Notes under the pieces: generated by a model | The model's input: only the letters and a program-made list of their open reading frames with translations | Databases searched by the model: none | Told to the model about the DNA's origin: nothing | Made by a program: the position numbers and the translations under genes | Shown here: positions 44,068 through 53,192 of the stretch, piece after piece | How positions within the stretch are numbered: position 1 is the first letter of the stretch | How the letters are laid out: every line of letters starts with the position of its first letter | Source: Geothermobacter ehrlichii | GTDB taxonomy: Bacteria > Desulfobacterota > Desulfuromonadia > Desulfuromonadales > Geothermobacteraceae | Assembly: GCF_008124615.1 (NCBI RefSeq) | Contig: NZ_VNIB01000007.1 | Coordinates: 115,001-179,000 of the forward strand | Direction: 5' to 3' | DNA length: 64,000 bases

Positions 44068-44167
44068 CACCGTCCAGGCGCGGCGGCACCCAATTTCTGC
44101 CTCAGCACAAGCCAGAGGAACTTCGGCGTCGAGATGAAGTTCCGTCGCCAGAGACGAAAGCTGGATT
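43984..44167 (-). pseudogene. C-terminal remnant of the family 2 glycosyltransferase
   Basis: Directly after the wecB stop, one frame reads NGLRPYPWTLFLKPVRKIPQ and ends WPDL, identical in its last 24 codons to the remnant at 40597. Basic, hydrophobic tails of this kind end many GT2 proteins. A second frame just upstream (FRLWRRNFISTPKFLWLVLR) looks like the tail of yet another protein. Both are debris. Confidence 0.5.
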
Positions 44168-45283
44168 TCACACTGCCGTTGGGGGGTGAGAGAGCAGTAC
44201 CTGCACAATCCTTTCGGCCGCCTTGCCATCCCATTTTTCCGGCACCTGGCCGAAATTCCAGTCACCGCGCAAAACGGCCTCCGCGGCTTCCTTGACCTTG
44301 CGGGGATCATTGCCCACCAGCCGGTTGGTGCCCTCCGTGCAGGTAATGGGTCGCTCGGTGTTGTGGCGCATGGTGATACAAGGGACGCCCAGCACCGTGG
44401 TTTCCTCCTGCAGGCCACCGCTGTCAGTCAGCACCATTTTCGCGTTCATGTTCAGGTGCAGAAATTCGAGATAGCCGAGCGGCTCGGTGCACCAGATACC
44501 TTCGATCCGATCACCGCTGTTGAGAAAGTGCTCTAAGCCAAACTTTTCGGCCATCTTGCGGGTACGCGGATGAATCGGGAAGACGATCGGCAGGTCGCGG
44601 GAAATGTCAGCCAGTGCTTCCAGCAAACCGGCCAGAATGTGAGGGTCATCGACGTTGGACGGACGATGCAAGGTCATGGTGGCATAGCGGCCAGCCTCCA
44701 GTCCCCAATCGTGCAGCAATGTCAGAGACTCGGCCTTGCGCTCATGCTTGCGCAACGTATCGATCATCACGTTGCCGACGAAATGGATCTTCTCCTCAGG
44801 CACCCCTTCGGCCTTCAGGTTCCGATCGGCGACATAGTCGGTGGTAAACAGATAATCACAGAGCACATCGGTGCAGAGTCGGTTGATCTCTTCCGGCATG
44901 CCCATATCGCGCGAGCGCAGTCCCGCTTCGACATGCGCGACCTTGATGCCGAGTTTTTTTGCGGTGATGGTGCAGGCCATGGTCGAGTTGACGTCGCCGA
45001 CCACAATCCCCAGATCCGGTTTCTCCCGCAGGCAGACCTTTTCGAATTCGACCATGATCCGTGCGGTCTGCTCGGCATGGCTGCCGCTGCCGACCTCCAG
45101 ATCGATATCCGGCTTGGGCATCCCCAGGTCATCGAAGAAGGCCTTGCTCATCTTCTCGTCGTAATGCTGACCGGTATGGACAAGCAGATGTTTGATCTGC
45201 TCCGGATATCTGTTCATGGCCTCGATGATCGGCGCCATTTTCATGAAGTTGGGTCGTGCTCCAACGATATTGATGATCTTCAT
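44168..45283 (-). CDS. wecB: UDP-N-acetylglucosamine 2-epimerase (non-hydrolysing)
   Basis: 371-residue cytoplasmic enzyme interconverting UDP-GlcNAc and UDP-ManNAc. N-terminus MKIINIVGARPNFMKMAPII, then VHTGQHYDEKMSKAFFDDL, VVGDVNSTMA, HVEAGLRSRDMGMPEEINR and ITMRHNTERPITCTEGTNRLVG, all family signatures. Normal length. It overlaps the upstream GT4 gene by 4 bp (ATGA). The epimerase plus the next gene's WbuB-like transferase suggests an N-acetylated amino sugar in the glycan. Confidence 0.95.
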   Translation of the reverse strand: MKIINIVGARPNFMKMAPIIEAMNRYPEQIKHLLVHTGQHYDEKMSKAFFDDLGMPKPDIDLEVGSGSHAEQTARIMVEFEKVCLREKPDLGIVVGDVNSTMACTITAKKLGIKVAHVEAGLRSRDMGMPEEINRLCTDVLCDYLFTTDYVADRNLKAEGVPEEKIHFVGNVMIDTLRKHERKAESLTLLHDWGLEAGRYATMTLHRPSNVDDPHILAGLLEALADISRDLPIVFPIHPRTRKMAEKFGLEHFLNSGDRIEGIWCTEPLGYLEFLHLNMNAKMVLTDSGGLQEETTVLGVPCITMRHNTERPITCTEGTNRLVGNDPRKVKEAAEAVLRGDWNFGQVPEKWDGKAAERIVQVLLSHPPTAV

Positions 45284-46557
45284 TTCCCCTCCTGGTTTCC
45301 CATAACTTCCGGTACTTTTCTGCCGCCATCGACGATGTCGTTCAATATGTCGAGCATTGCGCCTGCCAGATGCGTGCGATCATAATTCTTTGCGCCCGCC
45401 AGGCAGTTTTCCTGCAGTTGTCGATAACAGTCCCCATCCTCTTTGAGTTTGACCAGGTTTTCGATCAACTCATCAGCATTCTCGGGTTCGAAAACGATCC
45501 CAGCCCCTTCCCTTTCAACGATTTCGGCCGATTCACCGGCCACGCCATGCAGGGTCGGGATCCCCATCCCCATGCATTCAAACAGCTTGGAGGGAATCAC
45601 CGTAGTGAACAGGGGCGTCTTCTTCAGGTGAATGATCGAAACATCGAGGAGAGACCAGTATCGAGGAACTTCTTCCTTTGGCACGGAATCGATGAAGATG
45701 ACGTTTTCGAGTTGCATCTGTTTGGCCTTCTCGATCAAGGCCTCTTTTCGTGCTCCATGCCCAAGCAGGATAAAATGGTACTGGTCACCATTCTCAAAAC
45801 GGCGAACGCGTTCTGCCGCCTCAAGAATCGTCTCCAGGGCATGCGCCATACCGTGAGTGCCGATATAGCCGGACACAAACTTGCCTTCCAGGCCGTAACG
45901 CTGGACGAGTTCGGCATCTTTGGGCATCGGCTGAAAGCGGGAACTGTCAACGCCATTGGTCACGACACTGATCTTCTCACCATCGATGCCACGTTCAATG
46001 AGGGTCCGCTTGAACGACTCGGTCACCGAGACAATCCCTGCCGCCTTGCGGTAGAGGAACATCTCGATCTTTTCGAAAAAACGGATAACCGCTGAATCCC
46101 CCATGGCACCGACCGCCTTGACCGATTCGGGCCAAATATCCCGCAACTCAAAGACAAAGGGAACCCGTTTCAACCGGCTGACAACATAGGCCGCACAGGC
46201 GGTAAAAAACTGCGGGGACGTACCGATAACCAGGTCCGGCCTGCCGGCAAAGGGGGATGCCAGGATTGCAGACAGCATAAAACTGACATAATCGAGGATG
46301 CGTTTGGCAAATCCCTCATTGGCGGCAATGTAGGTCCAGACGCGGATGACCTTGATGCCATCCATGATCTCGGTCTGCCAGAGTCTGTTTTTATACCCCT
46401 CGTAGACCTCACCCTTAGGGAAATTAGGTGCGCAGGTAATCACTGTCACATGGTGCCCTGACTTGATCCACTCACGGCAGTGCTCAAAGGTGCGGCTTGC
46501 CGGGGCATTGACCTCGGGGGGGAAATTGTCAGTGAGGAACAGAATCTTCATTTTCAT
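45280..46557 (-). CDS. family 4 glycosyltransferase, WbuB-like
   Basis: 425 residues. GT-B fold: N-terminal MKILFLTDNFPPEVNAPASRTFEHCREW and the C-terminal nucleotide-sugar region VTNGVDSSRFQPMPKDAEL ... GYIGTHGMAHALETILEAAE ... PSKLFECMGMGIPTLHGVAGESAEIVEREGAGIVF with the E-x7-E-type acidic pair. This is the pattern of WbuB-type amino-sugar transferases. Start: several close candidates (46566 TTG, 46557, 46551); 46557 chosen. It overlaps the heparinase-fold gene upstream by about 29 bp and wecB downstream by 4 bp, a tightly coupled operon. Confidence 0.9.
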   Translation of the reverse strand: MKMKILFLTDNFPPEVNAPASRTFEHCREWIKSGHHVTVITCAPNFPKGEVYEGYKNRLWQTEIMDGIKVIRVWTYIAANEGFAKRILDYVSFMLSAILASPFAGRPDLVIGTSPQFFTACAAYVVSRLKRVPFVFELRDIWPESVKAVGAMGDSAVIRFFEKIEMFLYRKAAGIVSVTESFKRTLIERGIDGEKISVVTNGVDSSRFQPMPKDAELVQRYGLEGKFVSGYIGTHGMAHALETILEAAERVRRFENGDQYHFILLGHGARKEALIEKAKQMQLENVIFIDSVPKEEVPRYWSLLDVSIIHLKKTPLFTTVIPSKLFECMGMGIPTLHGVAGESAEIVEREGAGIVFEPENADELIENLVKLKEDGDCYRQLQENCLAGAKNYDRTHLAGAMLDILNDIVDGGRKVPEVMGNQEGK

Positions 46558-48151
46558 TCCATTCAAACCGGACCGCTGCAGCCTTGCCTTCTAGGGCCAC
46601 CTCAAGACAGGTATTTTTCAAGCTGACATTGAATTCGGGATGCCAGGTCGATTCGCACAATCGCGGGACACCAGATATCACCCAAAAAGAGAATTCCTTT
46701 CCACCTTTCATCCGGCCAATGCCGCGTTTATTATCGACCATCGCCACCTGGACATCGGGATGGAAATGGTAGCGCGCAACCGCCTCCACAAACTCGCCAG
46801 CGACAGTGTCAACAACCGTCAGGCTGGCCTGACCGAATTCCCAGCACCGGCTGTGGCCAGGTTTTCTTGGCAAACGCCGGTAGCCATCATGGGCACAAGA
46901 GATTGTCGTCTTCTCGGGCTGTTCATCGATCTTCAGACCAAACGGCCGGGCCCGGCGGGCAACTCGAAACCCTCCCCAGACTTCCGAGGAATCCTGCCCA
47001 TCAATGGTTACGGTATTGTGTGCCGCTGTCCCTCGTTGGCGCTGACGTTCAGCATTCTTCTCATAGGTCGAAGTTCCGGTATCGACAATGACGCGCTCTC
47101 CCCAAAGGGCCAGCTCGAAATTGAGCGTGTCCGCATGGGCATGGCCGGGAATGTAATCCGGGCCAATGGCGCCGACATCAACCAGCAGTTCAGCACCCGG
47201 GCTTTCGAAACGCCGGTAACCACTTTCACCTAGAGGAAGCGTCTTTTTCTGGACCCCCAACCGTTCTGCGTATTCGAAAAGCTGGCTGCTGAATGGGGCA
47301 ATTCCGCATGCGGCATCATTGAACAGGGGAATCTCACCATTTGCGAAAGTCATCTTTTCAAGCCAGCCGAGCATCGCTGAAGCCTTGTCGGTAAGCAAGG
47401 GCAGCAGGTCCTCCCCAAGGGGGCGGTTGTTCTGCAATAGATTGATGCAATCGAGCAACCGATCCAGCAAAATCTGGTGGTACATGGGGCTCAGTTCAAA
47501 ATGGGCCCCATCGGCGAGGACCTGTTCTTTCAGTTCTGGCTCCAGGATTTCTCTCGCCAGCCGGAGGAATTCGCTGTCAGCGAAGAAGACGGCAGCAAAC
47601 AGAAGACCGAAACCGTTCTCTAGCAGGTGGTTGCCCAGCAGGTGGTATTCAAGCTGTCTGGTAAGATTGACCGATTGGACGTACAGGCTCTTATCGATGG
47701 CCGGGTCGCGAACTTTCTCGCAGCTGAGGAACTTGATCCAGTTCACCAGCCGCAAAGAGGTCGGGTAAGGCTCCCATGCCGTTTCCAATCCATCCAGACT
47801 CGTCAGAAACTGGTGGATCAGCTCAAGCCCCCGGTCTTTGGACATCCCCTCCTGGTTGAGAAAATCAAAGTAATTCAGGTTATAGGTCCAGAGCCTGCCG
47901 TACTTCTGAAAATCCCAATCAATTGCCCCGGAAAACTCCTGTTGGAGGTTTAAAAAGCTGAACCGATTTTCGTCATTTGAATGCGCCCGTGGGATCGAAG
48001 CGGCCAAATTCAGAGAATGCCCGGCATGCGCACCTGACACTGATCTGAGCGCCTCGCCTCCAAACCTTTTCCGGGCAGCGTAAAAACCCCGGTAGACAAG
48101 TTGGCGCGGCTTCAGATAGCGAACGGTATGAACAAACTGCGCAAGGTCCAT
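46529..48151 (-). CDS. heparinase II/III-family protein (alginate-lyase-like)
   Basis: 540 residues. An N-terminal helical (alpha/alpha toroid) domain (about 75-330, YNLNYFDFLNQEGM ... LLGNHLLENGFGLLFAAVFF ... HFELSPMYHQILLDRLLDCINLL) is followed by a beta-sandwich heparinase II/III domain (GHAHADTLNFELALWGERVIVDTGTSTYE). The His and Tyr residues of the lyase active site (LSPMYHQ, GHAHAD) are present. There is no signal peptide, so it may act in the cytoplasm. Proteins of this type are regular members of O-antigen loci with wecB and the two-domain oxidoreductase; their role there is unclear. Confidence 0.85.
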   Translation of the reverse strand: MDLAQFVHTVRYLKPRQLVYRGFYAARKRFGGEALRSVSGAHAGHSLNLAASIPRAHSNDENRFSFLNLQQEFSGAIDWDFQKYGRLWTYNLNYFDFLNQEGMSKDRGLELIHQFLTSLDGLETAWEPYPTSLRLVNWIKFLSCEKVRDPAIDKSLYVQSVNLTRQLEYHLLGNHLLENGFGLLFAAVFFADSEFLRLAREILEPELKEQVLADGAHFELSPMYHQILLDRLLDCINLLQNNRPLGEDLLPLLTDKASAMLGWLEKMTFANGEIPLFNDAACGIAPFSSQLFEYAERLGVQKKTLPLGESGYRRFESPGAELLVDVGAIGPDYIPGHAHADTLNFELALWGERVIVDTGTSTYEKNAERQRQRGTAAHNTVTIDGQDSSEVWGGFRVARRARPFGLKIDEQPEKTTISCAHDGYRRLPRKPGHSRCWEFGQASLTVVDTVAGEFVEAVARYHFHPDVQVAMVDNKRGIGRMKGGKEFSFWVISGVPRLCESTWHPEFNVSLKNTCLEVALEGKAAAVRFEWNENEDSVPH

Positions 48152-48157
48152 CGCACC

Positions 48158-50347
48158 TTATCCGACCGTAACCGGCTGACCTGAGCGCAGCGACTCAAGG
48201 ACGGCAAAGGTTGTCCGAGTGGTGGCGCAGATGGAGTCAAAGGGGATCGGTGCTATCCCACTGCGCACCCCTTCGCGGAAGGCGATGAATTCGGCCTGAA
48301 ACCCTTTGTCCTGGTTGGCGCCCTTGTGCTTTTCCTTACAACTGCCATCGAAGATGACCAGCTCACGAAAATCATTTAGCTGCATCGTCTTCGAACCCGT
48401 CGAAAGTTCGATCCATTCCTTGGGAACCTGCCTGCTGCCGTAGGCCAGGTAGTGAATCGCGGCCGTGGACCCATTGGCAAAATTGAGCAGGATGCTGACA
48501 TTGTCTTCATCAGGGATCGACGTATCCGCTTTGCGCACGCAGGTCGCGTATGCGGAGATCGGGTTGCTCCCTGCCAGAAAGGAGCAAGTATCGACAAAGT
48601 GACAGACTTCACCAACAATCCGGCCGCCACCAACCTCAGGGTCCTGTATCCAGACATCCCTGGGGATCACACCGGCATTGATCCGGTAGGTCACCGCCAA
48701 CGGCTGTTCGCCGACAGCTTCTTTCATCTTGCTTATGAGTGGGGCGAACCGGCGGTTGAAACCAACCGTAAGGACCGGGGCCTTGCCATCGGCCAGCATG
48801 AACCGGTAACCCTGTTCGATCTCGTCCAACTCTGCCTGGTTGATACACAACGGTTTCTCGACAAAGACATGTTTCCCTGCCTTAAGAGCTCGCAAGACGT
48901 AATCGGCGTGGGTGTTGTGTCGGGTGGTGATCAATACGGTATTGACCCGGGGATTGGCAAAGATGGCTTCGCTGTCTGTCGTGATTTCATCGAAACCGTG
49001 CTTGGTGCCAACGGAGTGGGCACTGACGCCAGTAGCGGTACAAAGAGCGACCGGATCAAAACCGCCGACCTTACTCAGGTTGGGGAGAATGACCGATTTG
49101 GTGAAATTGCCAGCACCGATCAGCCCATATGAAATATCTTCCGAGGACAGACCAGGTCTGTGCTGATTGTTAAGCCTGACCACCCTGGAGAGGTTGCCAG
49201 CCTGAGCCGATTCAAGATAAGCGTCAGCGTTGGGATAATTCAGAACAATCCCGAGGTACTTTTCCTTAATCTTCCCTTCCAGAAGATCGTAGGCCTTGAG
49301 CGCATCATCAAAATCAAACTGGTGGGTGACCAACTCTTTCGGGGTCACTTTGCCTTCGGCAACCAGGCCAAGAAAGGCCTCGAAGTTCCGCTGTTCGGTC
49401 CAGCGAACGTAGCTGTAGGGATAGTCGATCCCCTTTTCCTCGTACTGCGGGTCATAGCGCCCCGGGCCGTAGGCCATGGAAAGTCTTAGATCCAGTTCTT
49501 TCCGATAATAACTGTTGCGAGGGACATCCATACCGACCATCCCCACCACAACAACCTTGCCTCGCAAACGGGCAATTTCACCGGCATCGATGATCGGCTG
49601 ATTGCTGGAAGTTGATGCGGTTATGATCACACTGTCAACACCATGACCATTGCTGAAAGCAGAGGCCATGGGAATTAGATCTCCCGCCGAACAGACCGAA
49701 TCAGCGCCAAGTTTTTCGGCCAGGGCCAGCTTGTCGGAATCAAGATCGCTTCCCAGCACCTTGCAGCCATTGGCCTTGAGCAACTGAACCGTAAGTTGGC
49801 CGATCAGGCCAAGGCCAATAACGGCAACTCTTTCACCAAGGGTCGGCTCCGCTTGGCGAACACCTTGGAGAGCAATCGCACCAACTGTGACAAAAGAGGC
49901 CTCGGGATCATCGACACCGTCGGGAATTTTGACGCAGATGTTTTTAGGGACGTAGTTGATCTCGCTGTGATTTGCATAGCCGGCGCCACCGCAGGCAACC
50001 CTGTCACCAACGGAAAATCCATCAACCTGCTCACCCACTTGAATGACCCTGCCAGCGCAGCTGTAGCCCAAGGGGATGGGGGTATCAAGTTTGTTGAACA
50101 CCTTTTCAAGGGTATTCTTGACACCCTCCTGCTTCATTTTATCGATAACCTGCTTGACCAGATCGGGACGGGCTTTAGCTTTGCCAAGGAGGGATTTCTT
50201 GGCAATGTCGACGATCATCTTTTCAGTGCCGGCGGAGACTAGGGATGCAGTGGTGGCGATAAGGAGGCCGTTTGGGTCGCAAACGGGGCAAGGCACTTCA
50301 AAAAGGCCGAGTTCGCCGGTTTTGTAGGATTGGATGAGTTGTTGCAT
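48158..50347 (-). CDS. two-domain oxidoreductase: zinc-type dehydrogenase fused to Gfo/Idh/MocA
   Basis: 729 residues. The N-terminal half (about 1-365) is a medium-chain dehydrogenase: IPLGYSCAGRVIQVGEQVDGFSVGDRVACGG, Rossmann segment VAVIGLGLIGQLTVQLLKANG. The C-terminal half (about 385-729) is a Gfo/Idh/MocA oxidoreductase: YGLIGAGNFTKSVILPNLSKVGG, HVFVEKPLCINQAELDEIEQ (EKP motif), VGFNRRFAPLI. Such fusions occur beside heparinase-fold proteins and WbuB-like transferases in surface-glycan loci and probably modify a sugar nucleotide or lipid-linked sugar. It is 6 bp upstream of the heparinase gene. Confidence 0.9.
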   Translation of the reverse strand: MQQLIQSYKTGELGLFEVPCPVCDPNGLLIATTASLVSAGTEKMIVDIAKKSLLGKAKARPDLVKQVIDKMKQEGVKNTLEKVFNKLDTPIPLGYSCAGRVIQVGEQVDGFSVGDRVACGGAGYANHSEINYVPKNICVKIPDGVDDPEASFVTVGAIALQGVRQAEPTLGERVAVIGLGLIGQLTVQLLKANGCKVLGSDLDSDKLALAEKLGADSVCSAGDLIPMASAFSNGHGVDSVIITASTSSNQPIIDAGEIARLRGKVVVVGMVGMDVPRNSYYRKELDLRLSMAYGPGRYDPQYEEKGIDYPYSYVRWTEQRNFEAFLGLVAEGKVTPKELVTHQFDFDDALKAYDLLEGKIKEKYLGIVLNYPNADAYLESAQAGNLSRVVRLNNQHRPGLSSEDISYGLIGAGNFTKSVILPNLSKVGGFDPVALCTATGVSAHSVGTKHGFDEITTDSEAIFANPRVNTVLITTRHNTHADYVLRALKAGKHVFVEKPLCINQAELDEIEQGYRFMLADGKAPVLTVGFNRRFAPLISKMKEAVGEQPLAVTYRINAGVIPRDVWIQDPEVGGGRIVGEVCHFVDTCSFLAGSNPISAYATCVRKADTSIPDEDNVSILLNFANGSTAAIHYLAYGSRQVPKEWIELSTGSKTMQLNDFRELVIFDGSCKEKHKGANQDKGFQAEFIAFREGVRSGIAPIPFDSICATTRTTFAVLESLRSGQPVTVG

Positions 50348-50615
50348 AACTTCGGCCCTCTTAATTAGTCGATTGTTCTAAAACTAGTATTTTAACTATA
50401 ACAAATGAATTTTTTCGACAAAGCACTGTGTCAGTGCGCAGTAAACTCGAATATTGTTGCTCTGCGTCATTCGCTCCCCAAAAGTTGGCAACCAACTCGT
50501 CTAAATAAAGACGTAAAAAACTCATCCTCGTCCACACCATGCCCCGGCAGACTCGGGCCACGTAACAACATTTTGACAAGGCTCCTGTGAGTTGGGTTTC
50601 TTTGCTTTGTAATAC
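50348..50615. other. 268-bp gap between the oxidoreductase and radical SAM genes
   Basis: AT-richer than the genes to the left. No convincing ORF or RNA. It is where the GC-rich core of the locus gives way to the AT-rich, IS-containing part, so it is a possible recombination junction. Confidence 0.4.
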
Positions 50616-51605
50616 TCACCTGCGCAAGAGCGATGAAAATATGTATTTGGTTCTCCAACGTCCACTCGATGCACTGTACGGCATGTCGCACTCCTTGCAA
50701 CACTCTATATCCTCGACTCGTTCTTCTATTAGTGCTCTGCGCATGTTGATATATTTCTCTCCTCTCCAGATATCCATTATGGTCTGCCTATAAATGTTAC
50801 CAAGGACCGTTTTTCCTTCTGTGTTTCGTCCACAGGCTACCACGTCACCATCCCATGTGACATGGAAGGATGTCCAAGGATATGGGCACAATTTGTAATG
50901 ATTCGGGCTATTGCCCTTACTGCCATTCTTCAGGTGCCCACCAAAATTATGGAATTTCCTGGACCAAAACTGAATATTGGGTGGTAAGTCGCGCGGAAAT
51001 AATGCTCGCATCTTGGCCAGCGAACCCACATCATCTACCTCACCGGAGAAGTGGGTAATATCAACGATCTCCAGACGGATTGAGGGGTTATCTTTCGCTT
51101 TCGAGATAAGATAGCGTAGGTTTTCTAGAACGATCTCGAAATCGCCCTCTCGACCCCGAATTTCATCAAAAATGCGAGGTTCACTAGCGAAGTCAACGGC
51201 AGCAAGAAAGCTAAATTTCGACAATCTATCAGTAACAGTGGGGGTAAGCAATTTCCCATTAGAGGAGAATCTCGGCATCATCCCTAGCTCATTTCCAATT
51301 TCTATAAAGTCGGGAAAGGCTTTATTCATCAGCGGCTCGCCGTCAAGGCAAATGGACACAGTCCTGTTGCCATGTTTGAGTTCCTTAATGCTCTTGAGGA
51401 AGAAGTAAAAATTGGCCGCAGTTAAATTTCCGACAGGTCTAATATCCTTATGCGTCGGGCTACTCTGAGGACAAAAGGCACACTTGAAATTGCACTTGTT
51501 AGTCGCCTCTATTGAGAATTGAAATGGAGGGCCAAGGGGCCTTAAAGTCTTGAGTTTGTATGAAACACCAAGTTGGGCTAGGCGGTAAATTTTTTCAAAG
51601 ATCAT
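50616..51605 (-). CDS. radical SAM/SPASM-domain protein
   Basis: 329 residues. The radical SAM cluster motif CX3CX2C is at C38, C42, C45 (NKCNFKCAFCPQS). A C-terminal SPASM-type Cys set follows: YKLCPYPWTSFHVTWDGDVVACGRN ... CCKECDMPY. Such enzymes in glycan loci may modify sugars or lipid carriers, but the substrate is unknown. Codon use is intermediate between the GC-rich and AT-rich parts of the locus. The ISL3 element inserts about 43 bp upstream of its start codon, so its original promoter or upstream gene link has been disturbed. Confidence 0.82.
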   Translation of the reverse strand: MIFEKIYRLAQLGVSYKLKTLRPLGPPFQFSIEATNKCNFKCAFCPQSSPTHKDIRPVGNLTAANFYFFLKSIKELKHGNRTVSICLDGEPLMNKAFPDFIEIGNELGMMPRFSSNGKLLTPTVTDRLSKFSFLAAVDFASEPRIFDEIRGREGDFEIVLENLRYLISKAKDNPSIRLEIVDITHFSGEVDDVGSLAKMRALFPRDLPPNIQFWSRKFHNFGGHLKNGSKGNSPNHYKLCPYPWTSFHVTWDGDVVACGRNTEGKTVLGNIYRQTIMDIWRGEKYINMRRALIEERVEDIECCKECDMPYSASSGRWRTKYIFSSLLRR

Positions 51606-51647
51606 GTTTTTAGGCTCGCTTGAGGTCTACGGGTAATGTAAAAAAAA

Positions 51648-52958
51648 GGTTCTTCGCTGTTTCAAGTGGGTTGAGGGAACTTGAGCTTGCCAGCAATGAG
51701 GTATGCCATGGCAATCAGGTTGTTCGGATTCCGGTAGCCTCTCGCTTTGGCCTTAGCCACCTGGATGAGGCTGTTGATCCCTTCCAGAAAGCCGTTGGTC
51801 AGTCGTGAGTCGAAGTAGCTCAGGATTCCCCGCCAGTGTTCTTTGATGGCTTTGGCCAGCTTGACGATTCGATCGACCTTGCTGCGGACCGCTCTGCGGT
51901 ACCAGCGCTTGAGAAGAATCTCCGCTTCCTGGCGGTTCTCGACGAAGTAGACGAATTGCAGGCCCAGTTTGAGGATGTACGCTTTGATGCTCCCCAGGTC
52001 GAATCGGGTCAGGCTGCGCAGCCGCTGCTCCTGCTCCTTTGTCAGCCGGTCGGGGTTTTTCAGGAATAGATAGCGAGTCTTGCGCAACTCTTCGGGAAAC
52101 TGACGGGCCTCTTCAGCGCTGATCTTGCCCAGCACGTCGTTCATCATCTTGATGACGTGAAACTGATCGAATGTCAGTACCGCCTTGGGGAAATTGTCCT
52201 GCAGCCCCTTGATGAAGGACTTTGACATGTCGATGCAGGCGTCGGTGATGTTTTCCGTGCTGCCGCCATGGGCTTCGAGGTCAGCCACAAAACGTTCCAC
52301 AGTCGTATGGTCTTTGCCATGGGCGCCGAACAGTAGTTTGCGCGCGTCCATGTCGAAGAAGAAGGTGACGTAGTCATGGCCCCGTCTAGCGCTGGTTTCA
52401 TCCGCACCAAGGCGCGTCACGCCGGAGAAATCTTCCGCGTCACGGGCAGATTCAACATAGCTACAGATGATGCGCCACAGCCGGGTATCGTGGGCCTGAA
52501 GCAACTGAGCGATGGCATTGACCGCCATCTGGCGGGCCAGGGCCATCACCAGAGCTTCAAACAGCAGGGTGAACCCGGAGCCGGCCCGAACCCAGGGAGC
52601 CGCCACTTGCTTGACTCCGCAGTCCTGATTGGGACATTTGGTCCGCGGCACCCGGGCCGTCAGGTAGGTTTCATACTGGAAGAAGCTCAGGTGCCGCCAA
52701 GCCTTCTCGGTAGTGTCGTGAACGGGAGCAGCAGTCCCGCAGACGGGGCAGGCAAACTGGGCTCCTCGTGGAAAGTCGATGCGAATGTCGAGTCGCTTGT
52801 TCTCCTGGGAAAACTCGACACCCACGACTTTCCAGGGAGGGGAAATTCCAAGAGCAACAGCAAAGAGCGCTTCAGGATTCATGGTAAAAGCAAAACCTCC
52901 GGGCATGGTATGATAGTTACACTCTCATACCATTACCCACACGAAATAGCGATGAGCC
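51648..52958 (-). mobile_element. ISL3-family insertion sequence, copy A (1,311 bp)
   Basis: Ends GGTTCTTCGCTGTTTCAAGT (51648 onward) and, inverted at the right, GGCTCATCGCTATTTCGTGT (52958 backward) match at most positions over about 29 bp. Identical to copy B at a 2,697-bp offset. Flanks are A-runs of 8 (51640-51647) and 7 followed by T (52959-52966), consistent with an 8-bp target duplication in an A tract. Confidence 0.9.
51662..52906 (-). CDS. ISL3-family transposase (copy A)
   Basis: 414 residues. An N-terminal zinc-binding region (FACPVCGTAAPVHD ... KCPNQDCGVKQ) is followed by helix-turn-helix-like helices, then the DDE core: GADETSARRGHDYVTFFFD, ACIDMSKSFIKGLQDNFPKA with LTFDQFHVIKMMND, and the Glu in GFLEGINSLIQVAKAKARGYRN. 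Full length, no frameshift, so probably active. Its stop lies 14 bp inside the left end of the element. Protein identical to copy B. Confidence 0.95.
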   Translation of the reverse strand: MPGGFAFTMNPEALFAVALGISPPWKVVGVEFSQENKRLDIRIDFPRGAQFACPVCGTAAPVHDTTEKAWRHLSFFQYETYLTARVPRTKCPNQDCGVKQVAAPWVRAGSGFTLLFEALVMALARQMAVNAIAQLLQAHDTRLWRIICSYVESARDAEDFSGVTRLGADETSARRGHDYVTFFFDMDARKLLFGAHGKDHTTVERFVADLEAHGGSTENITDACIDMSKSFIKGLQDNFPKAVLTFDQFHVIKMMNDVLGKISAEEARQFPEELRKTRYLFLKNPDRLTKEQEQRLRSLTRFDLGSIKAYILKLGLQFVYFVENRQEAEILLKRWYRRAVRSKVDRIVKLAKAIKEHWRGILSYFDSRLTNGFLEGINSLIQVAKAKARGYRNPNNLIAMAYLIAGKLKFPQPT

Positions 52959-53192
52959 AAAAAAATTCGCTTTTTCTGACAGTGTCTCTCCTCTCCTGTA
53001 AACAATCGACTTCATTTGTTATTCCAGCAAATGACCCTGAGTACGTCGATATTCAGATATCGTCTTTGTTCCAACTTGGTTCCGGGAATATGTTTGAGCC
53101 GGGCCGCACAATACATCAGTGGTGAATGGCCATTATGAAACGTACGACTCTTGTTCTTCGTCGAATCACTTTCATGATCTGCTCAAAAGCAT
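52959..53192. other. 234-bp remnant between IS copy A and the bracketed glycosyltransferase
   Basis: AT-rich DNA with no intact gene. A short minus-strand frame (AARLKHIPGTKLEQRRYLNI) may be the stub of a disrupted gene, but I cannot assign it. Confidence 0.35.

Noticed and set aside
43984-44418. 144-residue minus-strand frame overlapping the wecB 3' end
   Set aside because: Its first part is a shadow of wecB; only the last codons resemble a real protein end, so it is listed as a remnant.
52376-53125. Plus-strand frame running out of IS copy A
   Set aside because: Antisense to the transposase and repeated in copy B; no independent evidence of coding.
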